From Chondrosia reniformis (Eukaryota; Porifera; Demospongiae; Chondrillida; Chondrillidae): a stretch of DNA of 64,000 nucleotides. The translations under genes were made by a program, and so were the position numbers. The stretch's first letter is position 1, and each line of letters starts with the position of its first letter. The DNA lies in assembly GCA_947172415.1 (NCBI GenBank), contig OX359199.1:5081384-5145383 (forward strand). Reading direction: 5' to 3'. Below are positions 11,501 to 22,522 of this stretch, one piece after another. Under the pieces are notes generated by a model, which saw only the letters and a program-made list of their open reading frames with translations, did not search any database and was not told the DNA's origin.

Positions 11501-14500
11501 TAGATCTCATCCCATGATTTCAGCCACTCTCTTAGATTTCCTGTGTAGAGTAAGCGAATGCATTTGGAACGATCCCTCCAGTTAATTCACAATCTACTAT
11601 TTTGTTCTTCTCATTTGACTCCCAGCTGATTCCCAACTTTTGTCCCGAATTGGAGTCTGCTATTCAATCTAGAGTGACTGCTGCCCTCAGAGATGTACTA
11701 AAGAAGGGCGTCATACAGTAAGTTGCCATGGTGACATGTGTAGCTTTATAGAGGTACACATCTGTGACAGTACATGGTATTGGAAATGTATTGGTAGATC
11801 CTTTGGACACATATTTGCAAGTGGTAAATTTGGGGATGACTTGAAGCAACTAGTTTCCAAGACCCTTCCAGAGTTTTGTAGTCTCTCCAAGATTCCTTCC
11901 TCTGTGAATCCATCAGATGACGTGGAGGGAGAAGATGAGGAGGTGATGCAATCCTTTGCCTCTAAACAAACAGCATCCTACTCCTATGGACTGCAGCCTT
12001 TGGAAGATGTGAACTCTGCAGATCCACACTTACTTGATGAAACAGAAGCTGAGTCAACTGTGAAAGACATTGAAGAGACCACAGAAATAGACACTAATGA
12101 AGCAGTTTCCATGGAAACAGGAAGTTCATCTCCAGAGTTGTGGAATTCAAGTTGGGACACACTTAATTTTTCTCCTCCATTAAAGGAAGCACTTGCTAAG
12201 CTGAAGGATGCATTGTTAGTTGAAAGTAGATAATGTGTCTCTTTTTCTCAGAGTTCACTTTGGAACTTTCTTTGACAGCATTGCCCAAAAAGATATGAGT
12301 ACCTGCTTAGAGTCGCTCCTTGAAGTTGCCATGGAAACAGTAAAGAATGATCATACGCTGTCACAGCTGGCAGATCCTCTGTGTTGCATAACACAAAAGG
12401 ACTTCTCAGGAGGGTGTAGCTTTAAGGATGAGCCATCCTCACAGTACGTCATCTCCAAATGACTAATCTAAACACATTCTACATCTACTTTAGCCTATAG
12501 AGAAATAAACCTAGTGAGAGCTTTGGATGTGGATAGAGTTTTCTCCTTCTACTTCTCGTCTTCTCTACTGGGCCGGACAGCTGTTTCTGGGAATCCATCC
12601 TTCACCAGTGACCCTAGGATTCTCTGACTTTTCATGATTCTTTTGAATCCTGGCTATATGCTAAATCTATGGGTCTTGTATACACAATTTTGCCCAATAT
12701 GAAGGTCTGTTGTTAGATATACGTATATTGTTATATGGAATATGGAATGTTTAGGAGGCTAGGTAAATGATTTCATACATACGTATCTAAACTATATACA
12801 TTATTTTTTTAATTTCATAAAGGGAAAGTGAAGGATTACATAGACTTCTTTGTAGGTATGTATATGTCTGCCTGATATATCATAAAACTATTCAACATGT
12901 ATGGATTCTGTAACATTAGTACTCTAAATTCTTTTGTTTATCATGTGTCTGGATGCTCTAGGAAGGCGGAGCAGGGGAGTGTCCTGCCTCTCTTGTTGGC
13001 CTACATGTCCTCCACACAAACCAGAGCTGGCTACTGCCTCCTTAATTATCTCGCTCAGTTTGGACGAAAGTGAGCACCACAGCATGGTCGATGAAATCAA
13101 ACTCGTATTGCACAATCATATAGCACCTTATTTGTTGTTGAAATATGTTTCCAACCTATCAAGTTATTAGGGACAACGAGCCAACGAGGCCGTTCTGGAA
13201 ATTCACTGCTATGTACTATTGTATTCTTTTGTCACAGAAAAAATGTTTTTGAAAGCAAATTTGAACCATACATTGAGTATGCTAAAGCCCTTCTTCCAAA
13301 TGAGGGAAACCCTGTTATTAAGGCTCTAATCAGAGATTGTCAGGTGTGTGAATCTTGCTCTTATCAGTACATCTGATCCTTGTAAAACATTCAACACATC
13401 CCCTTCCTGCTAGTCAACTGATATCCACTTACATTTTAAGGGAGAATCCTTACTGTAAAGCATTTAATTAGGCTTCCATTCCTAATGTAGAATAAATGAT
13501 ATGAAACCAGCCCTGACAGCTTGTTACCACATCAAAGAGCATGGTAGTGCTCTCAAAGTAGGAATGGCATGCTTTATGATGAACAACCTAATTTTGATGG
13601 CAGATCTAAACTACAGTACCTGTCAAAGATCAAGGTTATCAGATCTTGGGTGTTTCTAATCTGAATCATCTGTACTCACTTAAAATATATTAAAATCGTG
13701 ATTGAGTTAAACTGGCTGGACAACAGTACAGCCAAGTAAATCTCTACATGAATAATTTAATACACCATTTTTCGACATGCTACATCTATAGACCTTTACT
13801 TTAGAGTAAAGACCTATAGGGAACTAAACCTAGTGAGAGCTTTGGATGAGGATACAAGAGGTTTCTTCTACATGCATTACAGTGAAGCAATACCAGACCA
13901 TTCTTTAACTTGTCTGCTGTTGAGAGGGTCAATAAGGTCAACTCTACATTAATTTAATTCTCTATCATGTGTAAACATAGGAATGTGGTAATGAAGAACC
14001 AGATTTACTGTATGAATTAGTTCCTGTAATATGTCAGGAGGTCAGTGATTGTCAAATTTTCGGAACTTTTATATTTGTTTACTTTCAGTTAAGAATTGTC
14101 CATTTCATTTTCATCTCTGCTCCATCCTCAGTTATATGAGTGCGTTTTAGGAAATGTAGAGTTTATTCATGTCGTCATTTCAAATTGTACTCCCATTCAT
14201 CTCAACCTGCTGGTGTCCCAACTGGTGATGGGAACATTTCAACTCTTTGGATCTGATGCAACGCACATTGCCAACATCATCAGTGAGTTGACATCTTTAA
14301 AATGTTTGTTGTATATAAAATTTTGGTTGGTTTCCATAGCAACTAGTTTGGAATGGGATACTTATGAACAGAGTTGCGTTTGGCAGTTACTGACAGCAGA
14401 AGGACCGCTCATCCAATCTGTGATATCCCTCCTCCCCACCCTCTTGGATGAGGAGAACCCTGAGGCCATGACTGGTGCAATACTGTTTTTAAAATCAGCA

Positions 14501-15376
14501 AAGTTTGTCACTTCAGTGATATATCTGTTTCTCATATTTGATACTATCCTTTAGAAATCCTGTACAACTTTAGAATTTCTGAATTATGGAATTTCAACAA
14601 TTTTATATTTTTTATATTATGGTAGCAGTAAATACTTGTGATTGTAGTATGTATAATAGTACATGAGTGTGAAACAGAGCACAGCAGATTGTATACATTC
14701 ATGTACTGAAAGATTCACTTCAAATATCTGTACAATAACCTTGTTTAACAAATAAGAGAAGCACTTTTATGCCTTAGTCTTATCCTACCTCTGTAGAGTT
14801 GATTGTTTGGTACTAAAGGTATTTGCCGAGTGTCAACCTAATTCCATAGTAACAGGATTGTTAGCTCACTGGAGCTCTACTCAGGCTAATGAACTGGAAG
14901 AGGTACTCCATAAAGTATTTGAAATAGGAGATGATGATGAAGAAGAAGAAGAAGAAAGGTTGGAATAGTTCTCCTTTGTTGCTCTTCACTTATAAAATCC
15001 TTCCAAGAACCGTAGATGCTAGAACCTATGTAACTCTCGGACTAGAATCTGTAAGGTTGACAGCTGGAGGACATTTATCAGAAAATGTGATAGTGCTCTC
15101 TAAATATAAGGATAAGGCAGCAGACAATTTGCCTATCTTTTCAATGAATATTAGTGCTGACACCTTCGCTTAGCTTCTATATCATGGAATACTCATTAAT
15201 TCCTACATTCTATGTTAAGTGGTGTATTTTGGCACTTATACATATACTCTATATTAATTTTTAGGTCCCAAATTCAGTCTAATTTGAAGGACCATCTCAG
15301 ACAAGTTAGAATGACAGCCCCAAATTGTGGACTATCCAGTGAGGAGTGCATTTATAGTGTCTGCTTTGGTCAATAA
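8561..15376 (+). CDS. INTS3: Integrator complex subunit 3
   Basis: INTS3 is a subunit of Integrator, which cleaves snRNA 3' ends and attenuates transcription; it also scaffolds the SOSS single-strand DNA-binding complex. Exons read: 8561-8635, 8742-8825, 8929-9012, 9097-9210, 9440-9591 and onward to 15265-15376. Family landmarks in order: L-T-L-V-C-H-D-G-M (exon 4), N-I-W-L-I-E-S-I-L and V-Y-T-Y-L-C-L-I (near 9550-9720), L-P-I-W-Q-S-I-L-K-N-P-E-S-L-S-P (near 9990), a DILPRW-A-L-I-G-W-L-L motif (near 10780), an acidic linker (11820-12225), W-E-Q/D-T-Y-E-Q-S-C-V-W-Q-L (near 14355) and a final E-rich run. The penultimate exon ends at 14958 in phase and joins 15265, giving R-S-Q-I-Q. The C-terminus is shorter than in vertebrates. 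Introns carry several tandem and dispersed repeats. Confidence 0.9.
9236..9418. repeat. CCTCCCT polypyrimidine tract in INTS3 intron
   Basis: About 180 bases of 7-bp repeats (TCCTCCC) with minor interruptions, between the exon ending at 9210 and the one starting at 9440. The other strand is GGGAGGA repeats, a pattern able to form G-quadruplex or triplex DNA. It doubles as an extreme polypyrimidine tract ahead of the 3' splice site. Confidence 0.9.
10981..11283. repeat. 26-bp minisatellite in INTS3 intron, about 12 copies
   Basis: Nearly identical 26-bp units reading CAATTTTGTTGTTTACATTA plus ACAGTT. Each unit contains a T-rich tract, a TTAAC that resembles a branch point, and an AACAG that resembles a 3' splice site. 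The true next exon begins after the array, near 11314. Confidence 0.9.
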
Positions 15377-15998
15377 TTTAACAATCTTGAAACTAAACCC
15401 TTGTGGTTTGAATCTTCTAGCTTTGTTTTAACTTAGCATAGCTGTGAATGTATTATTAATGATCTTGAAACTAACCCTTGTTGTTTGAATCTTCTAGCTT
15501 TATTTTACATCATTTCAACTTAGCATAGCTGTGAATGTATTATTAATCCCTTATGGTTTGGAACTTACAACTTAATTAGTTTCATGCCATTTCCACTTAG
15601 CTTAGCTCTGGCATCTCTTATAACCTTCCTGTTTAACTGTATATAGGAATACTGAAGAAACTCTGTATCGATTTAATGAATGATGTTTGATTTGTGTATT
15701 TAGTTGAAACACTTTGAACAATGTTTTGTATGTAAAATATCAATCAGAAGCAATACTCTTTATATAGATGTGTATCTAATCTTTTTATTCATAATAAGGT
15801 TTTTATAATTTTACTATTGTAGTAGTATTGCGACTGATAAGATCGTCGAACATGTGTACACGTGTGTATTCCATGGCTTTGAGCTAACTTCTTCGTCTTT
15901 CCCAAAAGTGTACGACATGTGTCTCGCTTTGGATTGCACCATTCGACCTTGCACCTTTGTTTATATAAGCCCGTAAATCCGCAGCGGGCCACTTAAAT
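15377..15998. other. Intergenic stretch with diverged ~85-bp direct repeats
   Basis: Downstream of the INTS3 stop. A block containing CTTGAAACTAA, then TTTGAATCTTCTAGCTTT, then TTAGCATAGCTGTGAATGTA occurs twice nearly intact (about 15387-15464 and 15465-15548) and a third time in decayed form (to about 15610). No gene is visible. The part next to 15998 must hold the promoter of the following gene. Confidence 0.6.
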
Positions 15999-17771
15999 AT
16001 GGTTCAAACGATGATTTGGAGAATTCCTTTATACTTTTGCTGCGTCGCCTTGGTTTGGGGACAGAGATATGCACCTAACCAGGCAGTACAGAACCTGATT
16101 GATGCGAACGTTGATATCGTAAATCAATTAGCACAAGCTGCAACAAGGCATTACAACGAACGCTGCAACGGCCCCAACGCTCTAGCTCCTTGTACTCCTG
16201 TGGCCTGCGAACATATTTTAGACGGAAGACCACACACGCAGTTTGGAAGACCAGTTATAACTACGTTTAACGAAAGATGCACCCAAGAATGTGCAACAAG
16301 GAGATTGGACTTTGAAAAATCAGCTGTCCGCTTATCTCAGAGCACCCCAGCTAGAAGCATTCAGGATAAGGAATTAACAAATGATGTATTCTGGACAAGG
16401 AATCTTGATAGCGATTTCATGCTTCGATTGGGAAATAGTATAGAGAGCATCACGCTGCGTTGGCAATACATAGGCACGCCGTCAGGCCTATTTAGAGGGT
16501 ATCCAGGCGACGCTCAAGAAACCTGCGGAAATTACGATCCCCGCGTGCGTCCATGGTATGTTGCTGCTACCAGCGGTCCGAAAAACGTTATTCTTGTCAT
16601 TGACGTGAGCGGCTCTATGAACCAGCGGAATCGCCTGGAATTAGCTAAAGATGCAGCAAAAACTGTCATAAATACTCTAACTAACTTTGACTTTATTGGT
16701 GTAGTCATTTTCTCGGATGCTGCCAGGACAGTGAGGTTTACTACTCTAGTGCCTGCTACCACAAATAACATTAACATCCTCTCCAATGAAATAGACAGCA
16801 TTAGAGCTGATGGACAGACTAATTATGAAGCTGCTTTTACTAAAGCCTTTAACCTTCTGCGAGATAGTAAGGACAAAGAATCAGCGACAGACTGCCAGAC
16901 AGCTATACTTTTCCTTACTGATGGCACTCCAACAGCAGGAGAAACAGGCTCCACTGGTCTGACTGACCATGTATCTACCCTTAATGATAATAGGGATGGG
17001 ACACAAAAGGCAGTCATATTTACATTCACGCTGGGTTCTTCTGCCGAGGCTAAGATACCTAAAGCCATTGCATGTGGAAATCGAGGCATATACGTTCATG
17101 TACCTGATGGAGGAAATCTGCGTGGGGCTATGAGTCTATATTATGACTATTTTGCAACCATTCGAGCTGCTGATAATATAGAAGCAATTTGGGTAGAACC
17201 GTACATTGATGCTTTTGGTCTAGGTGAAATAACCACAGTCTCTCGAGCCCTGTATGATAATACAACGCCACCTAGACTCTTTGGAGTTGTTTCTGTAGAC
17301 ATATTGACAAGTGATCTCCGTGGTGCAGATCCAAATAACTGGGAAAGAACTATTAATTTTCTAGCTCAACAGGTTAGCTGTCCAAGGATTAGGAATATTT
17401 CAGATTGTTTTTTGGATGCTCTGAGGAAGTCTAATGGAGATACTAACAGTGTTTGTAGCACTGACTCAAATAATACATGCACTGCCTCGGTAGAATGGAC
17501 TTGTCCAAATCATGGAACTAGACCAGACTTCTGCTCTGAACAAAGGAATTCTTACCAGTCTGAAGTTTGTACTACTGGAAGCTCTCTGAATCTATTGAGC
17601 TCAACTGTAAACCAAGCTTGTTGTAATGCTCGGTTTCATCCTAATGATGTTAATGCCCAAATTAGGCAAGGCTGTGGTACCAGTGGTACCAGTGGAACAA
17701 TTCAGGCCCATCCACTGCATTTTATTGGCATTGTGGCGATTATACTTTATTCTATCTCTATGACTGTCTAG
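15999..17771 (+). CDS. VWA/Cache membrane protein, alpha2-delta-like (copy A, single exon)
   Basis: 590 residues in one exon. An N-terminal hydrophobic segment (residues 5-21) is a likely signal peptide. A VWA_N-like region with many cysteines follows, then a W-Q-Y-I-G-T-P-S-G-L-F-R-G-Y-P-G and R-V-R-P-W-Y-V motif typical of Cache-type folds. The VWA domain starts at about residue 196 and has a complete MIDAS metal site (D-V-S-G-S, T in G-Q-T-N-Y, D in L-T-D-G-T-P). A second Cache-like part has W-V-E-P-Y-I-D-A-F-G-L-G. The last 20 residues are hydrophobic, suggesting a GPI anchor or TM tail. The order matches calcium-channel alpha2-delta and CACHD1 proteins but at about half the length, so a role in channel assembly is only inferred. 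It is paralogous to the gene at 20552-22318. Confidence 0.8.
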   Translation: MVQTMIWRIPLYFCCVALVWGQRYAPNQAVQNLIDANVDIVNQLAQAATRHYNERCNGPNALAPCTPVACEHILDGRPHTQFGRPVITTFNERCTQECATRRLDFEKSAVRLSQSTPARSIQDKELTNDVFWTRNLDSDFMLRLGNSIESITLRWQYIGTPSGLFRGYPGDAQETCGNYDPRVRPWYVAATSGPKNVILVIDVSGSMNQRNRLELAKDAAKTVINTLTNFDFIGVVIFSDAARTVRFTTLVPATTNNINILSNEIDSIRADGQTNYEAAFTKAFNLLRDSKDKESATDCQTAILFLTDGTPTAGETGSTGLTDHVSTLNDNRDGTQKAVIFTFTLGSSAEAKIPKAIACGNRGIYVHVPDGGNLRGAMSLYYDYFATIRAADNIEAIWVEPYIDAFGLGEITTVSRALYDNTTPPRLFGVVSVDILTSDLRGADPNNWERTINFLAQQVSCPRIRNISDCFLDALRKSNGDTNSVCSTDSNNTCTASVEWTCPNHGTRPDFCSEQRNSYQSEVCTTGSSLNLLSSTVNQACCNARFHPNDVNAQIRQGCGTSGTSGTIQAHPLHFIGIVAIILYSISMTV

Positions 17772-18121
17772 ACATATTCCTCAGGAGCTATATACATAGC
17801 TACTTAAGAGTTGCATGTCTTTTTACATCAATAACACAATTATTATTCATAACTTGTAGACTATCCATATGTATTATATATTGCATGAAGCTGATAAATT
17901 TTATTAATTGCGAATGGCTGTAGACAAATTATATGAAGCCTTTATACTGCATGAGATGTATAAATTAGAAAACTTGGTTTCAATATAATGGAGCTATATG
18001 TGATTGCACCACTATTATGCAATCTTTGATTGTATTTCAATAGTTAATTTTTTTATAATTTTATAGCATAAAACCAAAAACATTAAACTAGTTGAGGATA
18101 AAATGGCCGCTTTAATTTGTT
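17772..18121. other. 3' flank of VWA copy A
   Basis: AT-rich sequence between the VWA copy A stop and the left end of the transposon. It presumably holds the 3' untranslated region. I see no gene. Confidence 0.5.
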
Positions 18122-18185
18122 ATCCTCTATAGAGAGGTTGCAGAAGGCGTGGCTTCGGCGACGGCGGCCATGTTGGATTACAACC
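18122..18185 (+). repeat. Left terminal inverted repeat
   Basis: Outer 20-22 bases and an inner 21-base block match the right end in inverted orientation. CCTCTATAGAGAGG is itself nearly palindromic. Confidence 0.85.
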
Positions 18186-20414
18186 AGCATAGTACGGTAC
18201 CAGACAGAATAAACTGAACGTTTTGCCAGAGACGTACAGGTAACAACTTTAACACCATACGTGTAAATTTTCTTTCATTAACACCCTAGAAGCGCTTATG
18301 TACGAGTTATAAACAGGTATTAATACGTATGTCTACGGTTCAATTTTTTCTGTCTGGTGCCGTACGTATACAAATTTCGTATAGTTTTAGCCTTTGCAGT
18401 AACAGAAGACAGTATCATGGGTGGGATGTTGCAAAATATTGGTTTCAGTAGAAGTGACCACAGGCCTAGGTGGACGTGAAAACCACTTTCCAAGAAGCTC
18501 TGGTAGAACTGCTTTTTCAAATAATGCTTTCACCTTTGGAACATTTGACAACCAGATATCTTCATCAGGATATATCCTCTCAATATGAATATCATCATTC
18601 GTCCAGACAATAAAATCACAAAACATACGTGTTGTACAAAACAGCTGACATTGTACCTATTAAATAAAAGGTATATAGGGTAAACTAACAATAGATGAAC
18701 ATATATGTTGCAGATAGCAATTACCCTTTAAACATACACAACCAATCCTAGTATATTATATTAAACATTATTAATGGATTTTCCAGTGCATTGTCTTGAG
18801 GCATATTTTACCTGATAGTAGTATGGATGATTTCTTTTTAGCTGGTAAGTTTTGTCTGGTAGTTCCTCCAAACAAAAGCCAGTATCTTCTATGGCTGCTT
18901 TAATGGTGTCATCTCTATGACAGTATGAACACTGCAAAAATAGGTATCATAAAGATAGTTAACATGTACTTGAAGTACATGCATAATTATAAACTTGCCT
19001 TGACTTCACAAATTCCATCACCACAGCAAAGACAGGCTACCACACCATCTGGTGAAGCTCCAATAAATGGATATTCAGTACAAATAAAAAATCCACAATC
19101 AGAAAGTGTGAACGTTTCATGCTGAGTTTCTGAGTGTGAAGCATATCTGTCACGAGCAATACGCTCATGATCACAACCCCAAATAGTAGCAGCACTCTTA
19201 AATTTTGATAATTCAGGATGGCAAATGGCTAAGACTAGGCTCTCAGAGGGCATAGTAGGATTAGTGTGACAGGCTGCCCTAAATTTAGATGCAGTAATTC
19301 GCCCTGCTCGCATTCTGTTCCATATGCGAGACTGTAACTGACCCCTAGTTGCCTCTTCAACAAGTAAAACTTGAGTAGGTGTCACATTAATGGTTGTTTC
19401 AATAGCAAGCTGAAGTAGTTCGTAATACCCTAAACTCAGATGGTCTGGTTTGTATAAATCTGTGAGCACACTAGGCAAATCAGAAGCTAGAGAAGTAGGT
19501 ATGTACTTATCTGAATGGTCTTTTACCACTGACAGGATCGCTGGCTTGTTAGAACATAATGACAACGAACTAAAAAAACTTTCGAGTTCTTTGACAGAGG
19601 GAGGGCTTACACTAGATTTAGTACATACATTGCTGGCAGTGGGTGATACAGATGGAGTTGAATGCAGTGAATCATTAAGTGATGATTTTCTTAGCTTAAT
19701 ATCTTTGATTGTGGAGTATGGCACTTCCTTAATAGAAGTAGGTATCACCCAATAAGCCTTTTTTTGGGTAACAGTCATGGAATCCCTTAAATGTACACTA
19801 GCTTCCACAGCCCACAAAAGCAAACCTACATGTGAGCAACTCTCGCCTAATCCAGCCATACAATTGCAATGTGCAGCCAGAATCTTGCCATTACATTCTG
19901 CAATGACCCAAGGAATTAGTGGCTTTTCCCGTAATTTCTGTGAGTGATTGACCTACAGTGAAAATAACAGTCCTAATGTCTAGACAGGCAATCATTAGTA
20001 TATGGCTATATGCATACTAACCTTAGCAATAATAACTCTTTTATCAGCAACTACATTTACAAGGATATCTCTAACCCACCCTGAAGTAAATCGCTGGTAG
20101 CACTCGAGGCTCTTGTAGTTTAGCAAGTCCTCTTGAGTGTAGGGACTAGGAGAGAATAGCAAATACATACCGACGTGTATGTATGCGGTAGCCGGCCACA
20201 AGTCAACATCGTCTTTCCAAATCGCCTTTGGCAATTCATACGGATCAGCGCCATCCAAGAGAGCAAGTTTTTCGCTATATCTACGCTTGGAATCGCCATC
20301 AGAAATAGTTTTAGAATAGTCGGGTAGAAAAGAAGCCATCTTTTCAAGATAGGTTGTAATCCAACATGGCCGACAGCCGTTTTTGATTGCGAAACTGCAA
20401 CCTCTCTATAGAGG
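18124..20414. mobile_element. DNA transposon with terminal inverted repeats carrying a YqaJ gene (ISL2EU/IS4EU-like)
   Basis: The ends are inverted copies: CCTCTATAGAGAGGTTGCAG at 18124-18143 matches the reverse complement of 20395-20414. A second inverted block of 21 bases (18165-18185 against 20352-20372, CGGCCATGTTGGATTACAAC plus C) lies further in, separated by about 21 unlike bases. Both ends are bordered by AT, compatible with a 2-bp AT target duplication. The whole element is about 2.3 kb and contains one spliced minus-strand gene. From family knowledge, ISL2EU-type elements have 2-bp duplications and encode a YqaJ-like nuclease besides a transposase. No transposase is seen here, so this copy would be non-autonomous or use a split system. 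Confidence 0.75.
18387..20339 (-). CDS. Transposon-borne SWIM zinc-finger plus YqaJ-like nuclease protein
   Basis: Four exons: about 20339-20022, 19952-18999, 18933-18812 and 18657-18387. The reading frame is open throughout. Exon 2 begins with a SWIM-type zinc site (C-N-C ... S-C-S-H, near 19840). The second half is a YqaJ/lambda-exonuclease-type domain: G-R-I-T-A-S-K-F, then G-A-S-P-D-G (metal Asp), C-E-V-K (metal Glu and Lys), and Y-Y-Y-Q-V-Q-C-Q-L-F (structural Gln). The exon 2 donor appears to be GC (AAG|GCAAGT), a minor but functional class. The N-terminus (M-A-S-F-L-P-D-Y) is rich in D and K and unrecognised. All nuclease residues I can check are present, so the enzyme may be active. 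The start codon lies just inside the right inverted repeat, so that repeat probably holds the promoter. Confidence 0.8.
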
Positions 20415-20416
20415 AT
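20352..20416 (-). repeat. Right terminal inverted repeat
   Basis: Inverted partner of 18122-18185; it ends GAGG followed by AT. It lies 13 bases upstream of the start codon of the element's gene. Confidence 0.85.
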
Positions 20417-20551
20417 CTCCTAGCCTCCAAATCATTATCATGCAACAAGACATCCAATCTCAAAAAGTATTGAAACATGTTCATAGGCGCTGTAGCCTTT
20501 TAAGCCAAGAGATTTATCACATATATACAACAATGAAAGAAATGAAAAAGG

Positions 20552-22318
20552 TCAAAAAAGGTTAAAGCTTGCAGATATAATTGCAAGAAGTGGCAACATG
20601 AATAATATCGCTTGTGGACTGTCAATGTGGGCAGAACTAGGAATATCCATATCCACTAGACTAGGATGGAAATGAGTGACTCCATAACAAGGTGGTGACA
20701 GCATAATTGGACTGCCAAAGAAGCACACCTCTTCCTCATAACTCTCTCTGGTTGAGTTACAAAAGTTGGGCTTTGAATCATAATTGCTGCATCCTAAGCC
20801 TATGATAGTCTCAGTTGACTTGGTACAGTTTAAATCTACATCGGTGGAACAGCGACTACTATTATCTCCAATGTTTGCCACTCGAATGGCATCTAAGAGA
20901 CATGGTGAGATATCTTTGTCCCTTGAGCAATCTCCTCTACTGGCTAGGTTTTCTACTATCTTTGTATAATTATTAGGATCAAATGCTTTCAGATCATCTA
21001 GAAGCAAATCAGCTCCAACTACTCCAATAAGTCGATAAGGCTGAAGAGTCTTGTCATAGAGTGCTAGAGACAGAGTGGTGATATTACCTAATCCAAATGC
21101 ATCAATGTAAGGCTCAACCCAAATTGGTTCCACTTGATCTTCAACAACTAGAGATTGAAGATAGTAATAATATTGTCCAAGAGCTTGATGAATATCACCT
21201 TGGGAGGATAGGGTTGTGAAGATGCCACCACTGTCACAAGCTATAGATTTCAGGAGGTCCGCATTTCTTGCATGCCCCAGAGAGAATGTAAATACAATTG
21301 CTTTCTTTGTATCATTTTCCTCTCGGTTCAAGTCACGGATCTTCTCTCTAAGTTTGAGATGATTTCTCTCTCCCACAGTTGGGTTACCATCCGTCATGAA
21401 CAAAATTATGGAGTGGCATTTAGTTGTATCTCCCAAGGAAATACTGTCATTTAATAAGTCAAATGTTTTCTGAAAAGCACTCTCAAAATTTGAATAAGCA
21501 CCAAAATCCAAATTATCAATCTTGGCATTCATCTTGTCGACATTATCACGAGAGGCTAAAAATAATGTACGTTCACTACCAACTTTCAAGTAATTGGCCT
21601 CGTTTGCAAAGTATACGACACCAACATGATCAAACAAGGTCAGTGTTTGAAGAACTCTTTTAGCAGCTGTTTTCAGACGCGCTAATCGGTCATACAATAT
21701 CATTGAAGAGCTTACATCTAGCACCAAAATTACATTTTTAGGACCGCTAGTAGCAGCTATATACCAGGGTCTTATTCTCGGGTCGAAGATTGAACACTCA
21801 ATGGCAGCACTCCCAGGATAGTAGCGATAAAAACCAGTTGGAGTAGCGATATACTGCCACCTGACCACATGGCCTTCGAAGTTTCTGGGGTCTCTTTCAA
21901 CAAATACTTTGTTTAACTCTCTGGTCCAGCATACTTCCGTAGTAAATTCACTGTCTGCTAAAGCTTGAACATCTTCTACGGGATACTGAACTACGGATGA
22001 AGTAAAATTTACAGCTCTTTCTGTACAATTCGACTGACATTGATCTTTGAAGAGATTGATGTTAACGTGACCAAAGTCCGTCGTCTTATCTTCGGCTTCA
22101 AGTGCACTTGTACATGATATAGGGGAACATTCTCCGAAGGAACAGTCAGTTCTATTGCATCGACCTTTGTAAGCTTCCTCTGCAGCTGAGGCAAGGTTTA
22201 GTACAACTGTTTCGTACTCTTTTATAATCTTTTCGATGCCACAGTCTAAGTTGGCCATGGCATCTACACAACTTAACAAACCAATCGAGAAGAAAAGAAA
22301 CGTGGTAAACATTTTCAT
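20552..22318 (-). CDS. VWA/Cache membrane protein, alpha2-delta-like (copy B, single exon)
   Basis: 588 residues in one exon, collinear with copy A at 15999-17771 from signal peptide (residues 3-20) to hydrophobic C-terminal tail. The VWA metal site is intact (D-V-S-S-S, then L-F-M-T-D-G-N-P). Shared blocks include A-A-T-S-G-P-K-N-V-I-L-V, R-I-R-P-W-Y-I and W-V-E-P-Y-I-D-A-F-G-L-G-N-I-T-T. Cysteine spacing in the N-terminal region is also alike. Divergence between the two is considerable, so the duplication is not recent. The two genes converge on the transposon. Extracellular or GPI-anchored location is inferred from the two hydrophobic ends; channel association is inferred from family only. 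Confidence 0.8.
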   Translation of the reverse strand: MKMFTTFLFFSIGLLSCVDAMANLDCGIEKIIKEYETVVLNLASAAEEAYKGRCNRTDCSFGECSPISCTSALEAEDKTTDFGHVNINLFKDQCQSNCTERAVNFTSSVVQYPVEDVQALADSEFTTEVCWTRELNKVFVERDPRNFEGHVVRWQYIATPTGFYRYYPGSAAIECSIFDPRIRPWYIAATSGPKNVILVLDVSSSMILYDRLARLKTAAKRVLQTLTLFDHVGVVYFANEANYLKVGSERTLFLASRDNVDKMNAKIDNLDFGAYSNFESAFQKTFDLLNDSISLGDTTKCHSIILFMTDGNPTVGERNHLKLREKIRDLNREENDTKKAIVFTFSLGHARNADLLKSIACDSGGIFTTLSSQGDIHQALGQYYYYLQSLVVEDQVEPIWVEPYIDAFGLGNITTLSLALYDKTLQPYRLIGVVGADLLLDDLKAFDPNNYTKIVENLASRGDCSRDKDISPCLLDAIRVANIGDNSSRCSTDVDLNCTKSTETIIGLGCSNYDSKPNFCNSTRESYEEEVCFFGSPIMLSPPCYGVTHFHPSLVDMDIPSSAHIDSPQAILFMLPLLAIISASFNLF

Positions 22319-22522
22319 CTATCTGTCAAATAAAAGTGGGAGTTACAGCGAAAATACCTTAGGCATGCAGGTACGATAAACTACTCAAATATTAACGCCT
22401 TTGTATTATGTTTATTTATAGCATACGTAGGTTGGATATCCGATATATTGTTATGACAGGGAAATTTTTTCAATTCGCGGCTAATTGCCGATATTCCGGG
22501 CAACCAATGCCAACCATTCAAT

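Noticed and set aside
14931..15173. Plus-strand frame starting in the INTS3 acidic run
   Set aside because: Out-of-frame continuation into the last INTS3 intron; the AG donor at 14958 joining 15265 gives the proper C-terminus.
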